Below are positions 8,603 to 17,575 of a stretch of DNA of 64,000 nt, one piece after another. The stretch's first letter is position 1, and each line of letters begins with the position of its first letter. Source of the DNA: Hyphomicrobiaceae bacterium (GTDB lineage Bacteria; Pseudomonadota; Alphaproteobacteria; Rhizobiales; Hyphomicrobiaceae); contig JACKJH010000002.1 of assembly GCA_020638055.1 (NCBI GenBank), forward strand, positions 584,750-648,749. Direction: 5' to 3'. The notes under the pieces are model-generated. The model had not been told where the DNA came from, ran no database searches, and worked only from the letters and a program-made list of their open reading frames with translations. A program made the position numbers and the translations under genes.

Positions 8603-10318
8603 TCACGCCATTTCCGGTTGGCGTTTGGCCTTGGCGCGCCTGTGACGCGGCCGGTTCTCCTGGATTGCGCCTTGATCCCGGCCGGACCGCCCACCTTCGA
8701 CTTTTCCAGACGCGCCCTTACGCTTTGCGCCACTGCCCTGCTTCTTGCTGGATGTTTTGTTCCATTTGCCCTGGCCTGAAGCCGATTTGCGACTGTCAGG
8801 CTTTTGCGTTGCCAGAGCACCTGCATCCTTGCGGCCGCTCTCGCCACCCCGTCTGATTTCAGCAGAAGCGTTTGCAGCCTGCGATGGGCTAGGCGTGCGA
8901 TTTTTGCCCCGATGTCGCGATTTCGTCGGTTTGGACCTGTTACCTGGACCGCCATCGCTGGTGTTGCGTCCGCGTCCAGTCCGCGGCCTGATCGAGCGTG
9001 CATTCTCAAGAATCAGGCCTTCACCATCGGTGCCGCCGCTACTTTGCTCAAACGGAATTGTCTGCTTTGTGAGCCGCTCAATGTCGCGCAGGAGCTTGCG
9101 TTCGGAAGGGTCGCAAAAAGACACCGCCCAACCTTCACGACCCGCGCGCGCGGTACGGCCGATGCGGTGGACATACGACTCGGGCACTTCCGGCAACTCG
9201 TAATTCACGACGTGGCTGACATCAGGGATATCAATGCCCCGCGCAGCGATGTCGGTTGCAACGAGCACCTGGATTTTTGACGCCCTGAACGCATCAAGCG
9301 CTCTCTCACGCTGGTTCTGACTCTTGTTGCCGTGAATTGCATTCGCCTTCACGCCGCTTTCGACGAGATACTTGGCGACCTTGTCAGCACCGCGCTTGGT
9401 GCGTGTAAAAACGAGCGTCCGCGCCATGTCCGGGCCGCCCAGCAGCTCAGCCAGCAGCCTGGCTTTTCTGGCCCGATCCACATGAATGACCTTTTGCTCC
9501 ACCCGCTCCGCCGTAGAAGCTATAGGCGTGACCCGAACACTGACGGGATCGCGCAGAAGCTCTTTCGACAGCGCCTCAATCTCGGCTGGCAGAGTGGCTG
9601 AGAAGAACAGGCTTTGCCGCTGGCGGGAAATGCGCGAAGCGATCGAGCGAATGGGCTTGTAAAAGCCCAGGTCCAACATCTGGTCGGCTTCATCCAGAAC
9701 CAGGATACTGGTGTTGGAAAGCTGACAATGACCGGCACCAATGTGATCGAGCAAGCGGCCAGGCGTCGCCACCAGAACATCGACACCACCCGAGAGTGCG
9801 CGAATTTGCGGATTGGCGGCCACTCCACCGAATACAGTGGTTACCGACAGCTTGGCGAACCGTGAATAGGACTGGAAACTCTTGGCAATCTGTGTGGCAA
9901 GTTCACGGGTCGGAGCCAGCACAAGCGCCCGGCACCCTTTGCGCTCCGGACGGCGCCCTTCGGCCAGCAAGCGTTCAATGATTGGAAGGGCAAACGCGGC
10001 AGTCTTACCGGTGCCGGTCTGGGCGATGCCAAAAATATCGCGGCCCTCAAGCGCCACCGGTATGGCCTTGAGTTGAATGGGTGTTGGGGTGAGGTGATTT
10101 TCGGCTGCAAGCGCCTTGAGCACGGTCTGGGACAGGCCGAGTTCGCTAAAAGAAGGTTTCAATTCAGTGATATCTCTTTTTCCGACACGCGAGTTTCGCC
10201 GCGGCGAATTGGCATCGGCGCGCGGTCGGCTGGTCAACGAGACGGCCCCGCGTGACCGGGCTGTCGGATTTATGGAAAGTGTCGAGCGTTCGGCAGTGAA
10301 GTTGAAATGGCGGTCCAC
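8603..10318 (-). CDS. DEAD-box ATP-dependent RNA helicase (RhlE-like)
   Basis: 571 residues. In order: Q motif (FSELGLSQTVLKAL, TPTPIQLKAIP), Walker A AQTGTGKT, PTRELATQ, the DEAD box as VLDEADQML, SAT in FSATLP, and the helicase C domain with ARGIDIPDVSHVVNYELP and HRIGRTARAG. It unwinds RNA duplexes, usually for ribosome assembly or mRNA decay. Residues from about 430 on are a long, basic, low-complexity tail rich in Arg, Lys, Ser and Gly. The start is uncertain: an in-frame TTG at 10162 (before KPSFSELGL) would remove a 52-residue unconserved leader. It lies on the opposite strand to lgt-midA and pgeF. Confidence 0.93.
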   Translation of the reverse strand: MDRHFNFTAERSTLSINPTARSRGAVSLTSRPRADANSPRRNSRVGKRDITELKPSFSELGLSQTVLKALAAENHLTPTPIQLKAIPVALEGRDIFGIAQTGTGKTAAFALPIIERLLAEGRRPERKGCRALVLAPTRELATQIAKSFQSYSRFAKLSVTTVFGGVAANPQIRALSGGVDVLVATPGRLLDHIGAGHCQLSNTSILVLDEADQMLDLGFYKPIRSIASRISRQRQSLFFSATLPAEIEALSKELLRDPVSVRVTPIASTAERVEQKVIHVDRARKARLLAELLGGPDMARTLVFTRTKRGADKVAKYLVESGVKANAIHGNKSQNQRERALDAFRASKIQVLVATDIAARGIDIPDVSHVVNYELPEVPESYVHRIGRTARAGREGWAVSFCDPSERKLLRDIERLTKQTIPFEQSSGGTDGEGLILENARSIRPRTGRGRNTSDGGPGNRSKPTKSRHRGKNRTPSPSQAANASAEIRRGGESGRKDAGALATQKPDSRKSASGQGKWNKTSSKKQGSGAKRKGASGKVEGGRSGRDQGAIQENRPRHRRAKAKRQPEMA

Positions 10319-10586
10319 GAACTGAAGGTGGCTATCGCTCTTTTCAACTTTTCACGCGACTGGAGCGCTGGATGTCGCGGCGACACCGCGACGCGAAGTG
10401 CTTGTTTCACATCGCCCCGTGCAAGTCAAACCGACAAAGTTAAGGTCGTATTCGCAATTCGTGGTCGCGACACCAAATTCCGTGCAATCGCTTGCCCCCC
10501 AATCACAATACTTTGCGACAATCAACATTGCGGGTTAATCTGCCAAATCGAACGTCTGACACGCCAATTTCGTGCCCGCAACCACC

Positions 10587-11360
10587 ATGCCCTCACCCAT
10601 CATCGCTTCAAGCCTGGCGGCTCTGCCGGGCATCCGCCATGGCTTTTTCACGCGTGAAGGCGGGGTCTCCGAGGGGATCTACGCCAGCCTCAACTGCGGG
10701 CTGGGCTCCAATGACGCCCGCGACCATGTTTTGGAAAACCGCCGCCGAATCGCCGCCAAACTGAATTGCCCAGGCGCGCCCGTCGTCACACTCCACCAGA
10801 CCCACTCGGATGTTGCCCTGACCGTCAGCACACCCCAGCCAACCGGCGACCTTGCCAAGGCCGACGCCGTGGTTACGGCCACGCCTGGCATTATTGCCGC
10901 CACGCTGACCGCAGATTGCTGTCCCGTGCTGTTCGCTGATCCGGAGGCCAAGATCGTCGCCGCCGCTCATGCTGGCTGGCGTGGAGCTGTTGGCGGCATA
11001 CTTGAGGCAACGATCGCTGAAATGGAGCGTTCCGGCGCCAGCCGCAGCCGTATCCTTGCGGCTATTGGTCCATGCATAGGTCCACAAGCCTACGAGGTTG
11101 GGCCAGAGTTCGAAGCCGAAGTACTTGAACTCGATTCCAAAAATGCTCGATTTTTTCATAAGCCGACACCGCAATCGCGTGCGCATTTCAATCTGCCCGG
11201 CTACGTTCTGGCTCGCCTGGGCAACGCGAAATTGGCAAACGTGGAAGATGCGTTCACGTGCACATATGAGAACGAATCGCGATTTTTCTCTTATCGGCGC
11301 TCTTGCCACGCGCATGTGCCTGATTACGGGCGCCAAATCTCCGCCATCGTCGTGGCATAG
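10587..11360 (+). CDS. pgeF: Multicopper-oxidase-like protein PgeF/YfiH (purine nucleoside phosphorylase/laccase-domain)
   Basis: 257 residues. The family signatures are present: GIRHGFFTREGGVSEGIYASLNCG, LHQTHSDV, DAVVT and TADCCPVLFADPEAKIVAAAHAGWRGAVGGI with the conserved Cys and His, and IGPCIGPQAYEVG. PgeF-type proteins act on cell-wall precursor errors and as purine nucleoside hydrolytic or phosphorolytic enzymes. I chose the ATG at 10587; a GTG five codons upstream is equally possible since neither has a strong ribosome-binding site. In many Hyphomicrobiales this gene directly follows midA, whereas here 4.4 kb of reverse-strand genes intervene. Confidence 0.93.
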   Translation: MPSPIIASSLAALPGIRHGFFTREGGVSEGIYASLNCGLGSNDARDHVLENRRRIAAKLNCPGAPVVTLHQTHSDVALTVSTPQPTGDLAKADAVVTATPGIIAATLTADCCPVLFADPEAKIVAAAHAGWRGAVGGILEATIAEMERSGASRSRILAAIGPCIGPQAYEVGPEFEAEVLELDSKNARFFHKPTPQSRAHFNLPGYVLARLGNAKLANVEDAFTCTYENESRFFSYRRSCHAHVPDYGRQISAIVVA

Positions 11361-11570
11361 TTGCGCAATCCACAATGTTTACGGTCCAAAGCGTGTCCAT
11401 GGGACCGCGAATCGAGGACGGTCCGGTTACGAGGGTGGACATTGGGCAGCGCCGCTGGCTAAGTGATCCCAAAGAGCGTACCGGTTGGGGGAGAAACCGT
11501 TTGGGCCGCAAGGTAAGTACGTCGGCCACCGGACGAAACAGCGGGGCATGAATTTAAGGGGGACGTCATC

Positions 11571-12599
11571 GTGACGACCATTCTTGGTGCTGAGGCAGCG
11601 CGCCGGTTGGCGAAATCCGTCGCGTTTGCCGGCATGATTGCAATTTCGAGCCTAGGCCTCGCGGGTTGCGAGACCGGTGGCAGTCTACTTGGCACGGCGG
11701 GGCCTGCCGCGCCGAATACGGAACTGGCGGCACCGGCAGCCGCTACTCCAAGTTCAGGGACCAAGCTTTCGCTTGCGCCGGTCATCGGCGCCCCTGAAAA
11801 CGTAGCCCAGCAGATGCAGACGAGCCTATCTGGGGCTCTAGCCAAACAAAACATCGCCATTGCCCAGAATGCATCTGAACAGTCTGACTATACGGTGCGC
11901 GGCTATGTCGTCTCAGCGCGGGAAAAATCCGGCGTCAAGGTGTCCTACATCTGGGATCTGACGACGCCGACAGGGCAGCGGGTCAACCGCATAACTGGTG
12001 AGGAGATTGTCGCCACGGCATCGGGACGCGATCCATGGGCCTCAGTTTCCCCACAGGTGATCGACGCAATTTCTGGCAAGACAGCCTCGCAAATCGCGTC
12101 ATGGCTGCCGGGCCAGGCGGCCGGAGGAGCAGCAGCGCCAGCCGCAACGCCGGTTGCAGCACGTAGTAGTGCCGCTCCAACCCGTACGGCCGCTGCATCC
12201 CGCTCTGTAACACAGCCTGGCACCACAACGGGCAGCATCAGTGGACCAACCAACGCCATTGTACCGAATGTCACCGGAGCACCGGGCGACGGGCGCATCT
12301 CGTTAACGACAGCGTTGCAGCGTGAGCTATCTCGAAAAGGTCTGTCTTTGACCCAGACGCCAGGTGCAAACACCTATCGCGTTGAAGGCGTGGTTGCCGT
12401 CGGTGGCGCCAAGGACGGCAAGCAACCGATCAAGATCGACTGGCACGTGAAAGATCCTGTCGGAAATTCCGTTGGCACCGTCTCCCAGAAGAACGAGATC
12501 GCCGCCGGTGCACTTGACGGGGCGTGGGGCGCAACCGCTGATGCAGCGGCCGCCGCCGCGGCGCAAGGTATCATAAAGCTTATACCAAAGACCAACTAA
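11571..12599 (+). CDS. Putative lipoprotein of unknown function
   Basis: 342 residues from a GTG at 11571 preceded by AAGGGGG. An N-terminal signal (VAFAGMIAISSLGLAGC) ends in a lipobox LAGC, so the mature protein is probably lipid-anchored through Cys at about residue 33, a substrate of Lgt encoded nearby. After an Ala/Pro-rich linker come two related-looking segments, one around residues 65-175 (PENVAQQMQTSLSGALAKQNI, then WDLTTPTGQRVNRITGEE) and one around 230-335 (RISLTTALQRELSRKGL, then WHVKDPVGNSVGTVSQKNEI). This hints at an internal duplication. I do not recognise a named family; such genes lie near prs in related genomes. Confidence 0.75.
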   Translation: MTTILGAEAARRLAKSVAFAGMIAISSLGLAGCETGGSLLGTAGPAAPNTELAAPAAATPSSGTKLSLAPVIGAPENVAQQMQTSLSGALAKQNIAIAQNASEQSDYTVRGYVVSAREKSGVKVSYIWDLTTPTGQRVNRITGEEIVATASGRDPWASVSPQVIDAISGKTASQIASWLPGQAAGGAAAPAATPVAARSSAAPTRTAAASRSVTQPGTTTGSISGPTNAIVPNVTGAPGDGRISLTTALQRELSRKGLSLTQTPGANTYRVEGVVAVGGAKDGKQPIKIDWHVKDPVGNSVGTVSQKNEIAAGALDGAWGATADAAAAAAAQGIIKLIPKTN

Positions 12600-12647
12600 G
12601 AGCTTTCCGTGCCGCACATTCGCGAATGCCTCAGGTAGTTTTGTATG

Positions 12648-12917
12648 AGAGCGTCGGGCGATAAATCGGGATCATTCTGCCGCGGCGAATTTGGTCCAAG
12701 ATCAAGCTGGCCGGCGCGGGGCGTAGCGGTGTTACGATCAAGACGGACGGCGAAGAAATTGGGCCAAATTCGCCCGGCCCTTCGGGTTTCCAAGCGGCGG
12801 CCGCCCTGTGCGTCGAGCGATTTGTCCGTAGCGCCACTATGGCCTGCATCACTCTCCTGCTGGATCGGCGCGCCGCTTGAGAAACAGAATTGGTTCTGAT
12901 TTATCGCCCGACGCTCT
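12648..12917. repeat. 270-bp element with 20-bp perfect terminal inverted repeats
   Basis: The ends agagcgtcgggcgataaatc (12648-12667) and its exact reverse complement (12898-12917) enclose 270 bp without a recognisable gene. The inverted match continues imperfectly inward to ATTCTG/CAGAAT. A second nested inverted pair, GCGAATTTGG (12685-12694) and CCAAATTCGC (12764-12773), lies inside. Size and ends resemble a miniature inverted-repeat element or a structured leader of prs; no flanking target duplication is obvious. Confidence 0.6.
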
Positions 12918-12934
12918 AAGACATGTCGACAATC

Positions 12935-12971
12935 AATTGGGCCCGGGACGTTTACACGCCCGGGCCCAATT
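12935..12971. promoter_or_regulatory. Very stable hairpin upstream of prs
   Basis: AATTGGGCCCGGG (12935-12947) and CCCGGGCCCAATT (12959-12971) are perfect 13-bp arms around an 11-base loop that itself can pair CGT with ACG. It lies 84 bp before the prs start and 18 bp after the inverted-repeat element. No U-tract follows, so it is more likely a 5'-UTR structure or binding site than a terminator. Confidence 0.6.
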
Positions 12972-13054
12972 GCTATGGACCGGCAAAAGAACTGTCGTGG
13001 AGCGGTCATATGCCCTTTGACGCGCGTGGAGAGGGCCGGAGCGGTGGGCCAAAC

Positions 13055-13987
13055 ATGAAGCTCGTCGCAGGCAACTCGAACCGCCTTCTCGCCGAGGCGA
13101 TAGGCGCCTATCTGAAGGTGCCACTGGCTAAGACGACGGTAAAGCGCTTCGCCGACATGGAGATCTTCGTCGAGATCCAGGAGAACGTACGCGGCCAGGA
13201 TGTTTTTGTAATCCAATCGACATCGTTCCCGGCCAACGACAACCTGATGGAACTGTTGATTCTGATTGATGCGCTGAAGCGGTCGTCCGCACGTCGTGTA
13301 ACAGCGGTCGTGCCCTACTATGGATATGCCCGGCAGGATCGGAAGCCAGGCCCGCGTACTCCTATCTCGGCTAAGCTTGTCGCCAATTTGATTGAACGTG
13401 CCGGCGTCGACCGCGTCCTCACACTCGACCTGCACGCCGGGCAAATCCAGGGCTTCTTCGACATTCCAACCGACAACCTGTTTGCCGCACCCATTATCGC
13501 CCGTGACATCCAGGATCGGTTTCCCGAGAACCAGACCGTCGTCGTCTCACCCGACGTTGGTGGTGTTGTGCGTGCCCGCGCTCTCGCCAAACGCATTAAT
13601 GCGCCAATCGCTATCTGCGACAAGCGGCGCGAGCGTCCGGGCGAAAGCGAAGTGATGAACGTCATCGGTGACGTCGAAGGCATGCGCTGCATCCTGATCG
13701 ACGACATTGTCGATTCTGGCGGCACATTATGTAACGCGGCAGCCGCGCTTTTGAAAAACGGCGCAACTGAAGTGCACGCCTACATCACGCATGGCGTGCT
13801 TTCAGGCGGTGCCGTCAGCCGCATTCAGAAATCGCGTCTGAAATCGCTCGTCATTACCGATTCCATCGAACCCACCGAAGCCGTGAAGGCAACGCGCAAC
13901 ATCAGGCTGTTGTCGATCGCCGATCTGATTGGCGAAGCAATCCGCCGCACCAGCCGCGAAGAAAGCGTGTCGAGTTTGTTTTATTAG
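13055..13987 (+). CDS. prs: Ribose-phosphate pyrophosphokinase
   Basis: 310 residues, the normal PRPP synthetase length. It makes 5-phosphoribosyl-1-pyrophosphate from ribose-5-phosphate and ATP, feeding nucleotide, histidine and NAD synthesis, and also apt in this window. Motifs: KLVAGNSNRLLAEAI at the N-terminus, VVPYYGYARQDRK (ATP site), LDLHAGQIQGFFDIP, and the PRPP loop CILIDDIVDSGGTLCNAA. The ATG at 13055 begins the family consensus; the longer frame from 12923 would run through the hairpin and lacks similarity. The 5' region carries the inverted-repeat element and hairpin listed separately. Confidence 0.97.
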   Translation: MKLVAGNSNRLLAEAIGAYLKVPLAKTTVKRFADMEIFVEIQENVRGQDVFVIQSTSFPANDNLMELLILIDALKRSSARRVTAVVPYYGYARQDRKPGPRTPISAKLVANLIERAGVDRVLTLDLHAGQIQGFFDIPTDNLFAAPIIARDIQDRFPENQTVVVSPDVGGVVRARALAKRINAPIAICDKRRERPGESEVMNVIGDVEGMRCILIDDIVDSGGTLCNAAAALLKNGATEVHAYITHGVLSGGAVSRIQKSRLKSLVITDSIEPTEAVKATRNIRLLSIADLIGEAIRRTSREESVSSLFY

Positions 13988-14217
13988 GGTCCGAACCCTA
14001 AGTTCAAAGCGCCGGCACTTTGCGTGCCGCGACGCTGTTGCGATTTTTTCCTCCGCAAATGCTCTGAGCCTTTCTGCATCCGCAGTTGCCCCGCGCCGAG
14101 GCATACGGTGACAATTCTCAATGCTCTCCCACGCATATTTCTGTAGGCTGAAAGCGTTCAGTGCGCCTTCAAGAGCAGCACCAATAAAACAACTAGAATA
14201 GTCCGGGGGAGGGCTCA

Positions 14218-15879
14218 ATGCCGGCGTGGAACGTCCACCTAGCGCTTGGATTTGCGACCCTGCTGCTCATGCTCGTAGCGCCTGTTCCCTCCAATGCGGA
14301 GGAAAACCAGACCGTCGCAAAACCGCAAAATCCAGTCGCCGACCAGCAGCATGGCTCGCGCGCGGGTGGCACGGCCGACCACAGCAAGTTCAAGGTCCTC
14401 GAAGGGCCGTTCCTCACCGGCTCCGACGTCACGCGAGCCTGCCTCACCTGTCACACCGAGGCTGGCAAGCATTTCATGAAGTCGATCCATTGAACCTGGG
14501 AATACATCTCAAAAGATGGCCAGGAACTCGGCAAGAAACATCTGGTCAACAACTTCTGCACCAATGCGCGCGGCAACGAAGGCATGTGCGCGCAATGCCA
14601 TGCAGGGTACGGCTGGAAGGACGAGAACTTCGATTTCACCAACCAGGAGAACATTGACTGCCTCGTTTGCCATGATCGCACGCGCACCTATTACAAGACG
14701 CCTAACACAAAGGGCAGCGAGGCTTGCGCGATCATGTTCGAGAACAAGCCGCTTATTGACTATGTCAAAGTCGCCCAGAGCGTCGGCCTGCCCGGAAGAG
14801 AGAATTGCGGTAGCTGCCACTTCAATGGCGGCGGCGGCGATGGCGTCAAGCATGGCGATCTGGATTCTTCGCTCATCGAGCCTGGCAAGCAACTCGATGT
14901 GCACATGGACGCCAAGGGCCTGAACTTTGCGTGCACCAAATGTCACATCTCCGATAAGCACATCGTCTCCGGTAGCCGCTACGACATGGTGGCGAAGGAC
15001 ACGGTCGGCACCGGCAAGCCCGGTGAACGGCGCGATGTGGCAACGTGCGAGAGCTGCCACGGCACCAGGCCGCACAAGCTCCAATCCTTCGCCACAATGA
15101 AGCTCAACGACCACACCGATCGTATCGCCTGCCAGACCTGTCACATTCCGACGATTGCGCGCGGTGGCGTGGCAACAATGGTCGATTGGGACTGGCGAAC
15201 GGCCGGGCGCACCAAAAACGGCGTCGGCTTCCACGAAGAAAATTACACCCAGCGCAACGGCGAAAAGCGCGCCACATTCAAATCCATCAAGGGCAACTTC
15301 ACTTATAATGAAGACTTCAAGCCCGACTACATGTGGTTCAACGGCCGCATGGACTACACCACGATCCACACTCGCTTCAATTCAAAGGTACAGCCCGTTC
15401 CAATCAACGCCGTGAGGGGAGAGGCGACTGATTCTGGCGCGCGCATCTGGCCGTTCAAGGTGATGCACACGGTCATGCCCTACGACGTCAAGAACGAGAC
15501 GCTCGTCTACACACACCTATGGGGTGAGGACAAAGCCGCCTTTTGGGGCAACTATAATTTCAAGGAAGCCGTGGCCAAAGGCATGCAGGACGCCAAGTTG
15601 CCGTATTCTGGCGAACTTGGCTTCATTCCAACCGTCTCTTATTGGCCGATTACGCACATGGTTGCACCAAAGACGGCAGCCCTCACTTGTGACAACTGCC
15701 ACGCTGCAAACGGAAGGCTGCAAAAGCTTGCTGGTGTTTACATGCCCGGAGGCGTTACCGGCCCGTTTAGCCGTTACGTCGACATACTGGGAATCTTGAT
15801 GGTGTTGGCGGGCATCGGCGGTGTTGCGGCCCATGGAGGCCTGAGACTTCTTGGCGGATATTGGAGAGGCCGGTCATGA
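14218..15879 (+). pseudogene. Octaheme c-type cytochrome, tetrathionate reductase family, interrupted by one in-frame UGA
   Basis: A single reading frame of 554 codons broken only by TGA at 14491-14493 (codon 92). The N-terminal part has a good ribosome-binding site (GGGGGAGGG), a signal peptide and the first haem motif CLTCH. After the stop the same frame continues to 15879 with seven more motifs: CAQCH, CLVCH, CGSCH, CTKCH, CESCH, CQTCH and CDNCH. Eight haems and the AGYGWKDENFDF segment match octaheme tetrathionate/nitrite-hydroxylamine reductases, periplasmic enzymes. The UGA falls between MKSIH and TWEY, where relatives as I recall have Trp, so TGG to TGA is the simplest event. The C-terminus adds a membrane helix. 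Its stop overlaps the cytochrome b start (ATGA). Confidence 0.85.
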
Positions 15880-16532
15880 CGACCCGAACCGTTCGCATCT
15901 ATCCGCTCTTTGAGCGCTTCTGGCACTGGTCTCAGATGCTGCTGATCGTGACATTGCTGTTCACGGGTTTTCGAATGCGCGGCCTCTACGAGGTGATGAG
16001 CTTTGAAACCGCTGTCAGCGTGCACACCCTGGCAGCAGTGCTGCTGATCGTATTGTGGATCTTCGCCATCTTCTGGCATTTCACAACCGGCACCTGGGTA
16101 CACTACCTGCCAACGACGGATGGCCTGCTCAAGGTTGCCAAGTTCTACGCCTTCGGCATTTTCCGTGGCGAGAACCATCCCTACCGCAAAGCCTACTTGA
16201 AAAAGCACAATCCGCTACAAGCGCTATCCTACCTCGCGCTCAAACTGCTGCTATTCCCTGCCATCTGGCTGACCGGGCTTTTGTACCTGACCTACAGTTT
16301 TTGGGATACCGGCGCGGAAGCAAGCTGGTGGCTTCAAATCGTCGCCAACCTGCACGTCATTACAGCCTATGCGATCGCAACGTTTGTCGTCATCCACGTT
16401 TACCTGCTGACAACCGGGCACTCGTTCGTTGGCCACGTCAAGCCGATGATCACCGGTTTTGATGAGGTGGATCTCACCCCGCAGGAAGAGGCCTATCTGG
16501 AAGCTGACGAGCCCAGCCACATCAAGGCTTGA
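15876..16532 (+). CDS. Membrane cytochrome b (b561/thiosulfate-reductase type)
   Basis: 218 residues with four to five hydrophobic spans. Conserved His residues sit in helix-like contexts: FERFWHWSQMLLIVTLLFTGF, VSVHTLAAVLLIVLWIFAIFWHF, and HVITAYAIATFVVIHVYLLTTGH near the end. This is the layout of di-haem quinol-linked cytochrome b subunits of the b561/Ni-Fe hydrogenase/thiosulfate reductase type. The start ATG overlaps the octaheme cytochrome stop, so it is the likely quinol-side electron partner of that enzyme in the inner membrane. It remains intact although the upstream gene carries a stop, which makes a very old inactivation less likely. Confidence 0.88.
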   Translation: MTTRTVRIYPLFERFWHWSQMLLIVTLLFTGFRMRGLYEVMSFETAVSVHTLAAVLLIVLWIFAIFWHFTTGTWVHYLPTTDGLLKVAKFYAFGIFRGENHPYRKAYLKKHNPLQALSYLALKLLLFPAIWLTGLLYLTYSFWDTGAEASWWLQIVANLHVITAYAIATFVVIHVYLLTTGHSFVGHVKPMITGFDEVDLTPQEEAYLEADEPSHIKA

Positions 16533-16710
16533 CGCTGCAAAACAACCACTTAGAAATTCATTCCACTTTTGAAATTGGCGGCTTGATGTCCATGGATATC
16601 TGGCTTGCGAACCGCTTGCCCTTGCCACCATTTCCCAGTAAAAGCGCCTCATCCTGGCAAATCAGCCGCGATGCTGTCTGGCACCCTTGGAGGCTGGACG
16701 GTGAGGACAT

Positions 16711-16731
16711 GGGCTCAAACGGGCCCTTTTT
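16711..16731 (+). terminator. Hairpin plus U-tract immediately before rplY
   Basis: GGGCTC (16711-16716) pairs with GGGCCC (16721-16726), one G-U pair, followed by TTTTT. It ends the cytochrome transcript and lies only about 20 bp before the rplY start, with the rplY ribosome-binding site just after it, so an attenuator is also possible. Confidence 0.6.
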
Positions 16732-16750
16732 CTATTGGAGAAACAAAGCC

Positions 16751-17470
16751 ATGGCTACTGAGCTCGTCAAGCTCGACGCCGCGGCGCGCGACCGTGTCGG
16801 CAAGGGGGCCGCACGCCAAGCACGCCGTGAAGGACGAATTCCCGCAGTGATCTACGGCGCCAAGAAGCCGCCCCTATCGATCACCATCGACGCCAACACG
16901 TTGTGGAAGCAGTACCTCAAGGGACACTTCACCTCCACCGTGTTCGAAATCAGTGTCGGGTCGGACATGCATCGCGCGATTGCCCGCGACCTGCAGCTTG
17001 ATCCTGTTCGTGACACCCCCGTGCATGCCGACTTCCTGCGCATCGCCGACGACGGTCTGGTTCGCATCGAGGTGCCGGTCAAGTTCACCAATGACCACCT
17101 CTCACCAGGCCTGAAGCGTGGCGGTGTCTTGAACATCGTGCGTCACGAAATCGAGGTGTTCTGCCCTTACGACCGCATCCCGGCCGATTTCGAGATCGAC
17201 CTCAAAGGTGCCTCCATCGGCGATTCAATTCATATCTCATCGCTGAGCCTGCCTGACGGCGTGACACCGACCATTCAGGACCGCGACTTCACCATCGCCA
17301 CGATCGCCGGCCGCCTGACTACCGCCGACGAGGATGAGGAAGGTTCCGAAGAGGGCGACGAAGCCAAACCCGAAGCTGCCAAGGCTGCAGCCGGTGCGAA
17401 GGCGCCAGCCGCAAAGGCCCCGGCAGCCAAGGCGCCGGCCGCTAAACCAGGTGGCGACGCCAAGAAGTAG
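16751..17470 (+). CDS. rplY: 50S ribosomal protein L25/general stress protein Ctc
   Basis: 239 residues of the long (Ctc) type. The N-terminal L25 domain (about 1-95; GKGAARQARREGRIPAVIYGAKKPPLSITID) binds 5S rRNA, and the C-terminal TL5 domain (about 100-190) follows, with HLSPGLKRGGVLNIVRHEIEVFCP. The last 45 residues are an acidic then Ala/Lys/Pro-rich tail with tandem KAPAA units, common in alphaproteobacterial L25. The ATG at 16751 follows GGAG; the longer frame is noise. It precedes pth by 105 bp, the usual rplY-pth-ychF order. Confidence 0.96.
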   Translation: MATELVKLDAAARDRVGKGAARQARREGRIPAVIYGAKKPPLSITIDANTLWKQYLKGHFTSTVFEISVGSDMHRAIARDLQLDPVRDTPVHADFLRIADDGLVRIEVPVKFTNDHLSPGLKRGGVLNIVRHEIEVFCPYDRIPADFEIDLKGASIGDSIHISSLSLPDGVTPTIQDRDFTIATIAGRLTTADEDEEGSEEGDEAKPEAAKAAAGAKAPAAKAPAAKAPAAKPGGDAKK

Positions 17471-17575
17471 GCGTGAAAGAGGTACCCTGCTTGAGCGCCG
17501 GACTGACATCAATCGGGCCGGCGCTCCTGCCCCCACACCTGCACCCACATTTACATCCAACGGGAGCCTGACCCC

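Noticed and set aside
12596..13444. Long minus-strand frame antisense to prs
   Set aside because: It lies opposite prs and runs through the inverted-repeat element; its codons are the shadow of prs.
13983..14060. prs terminator
   Set aside because: Small hairpins (TTAGGGT/ACCCTAA and a weak GCGAC/GTTGC stem before TTTTTT) are present but too weak to list with confidence.
14491..14493. UGA in the octaheme cytochrome as selenocysteine
   Set aside because: The neighbouring residues (His before, Thr-Trp-Glu after) suggest a Trp site, no redox Cys is expected there, and I saw no convincing stem-loop of bacterial SECIS type just after the codon.
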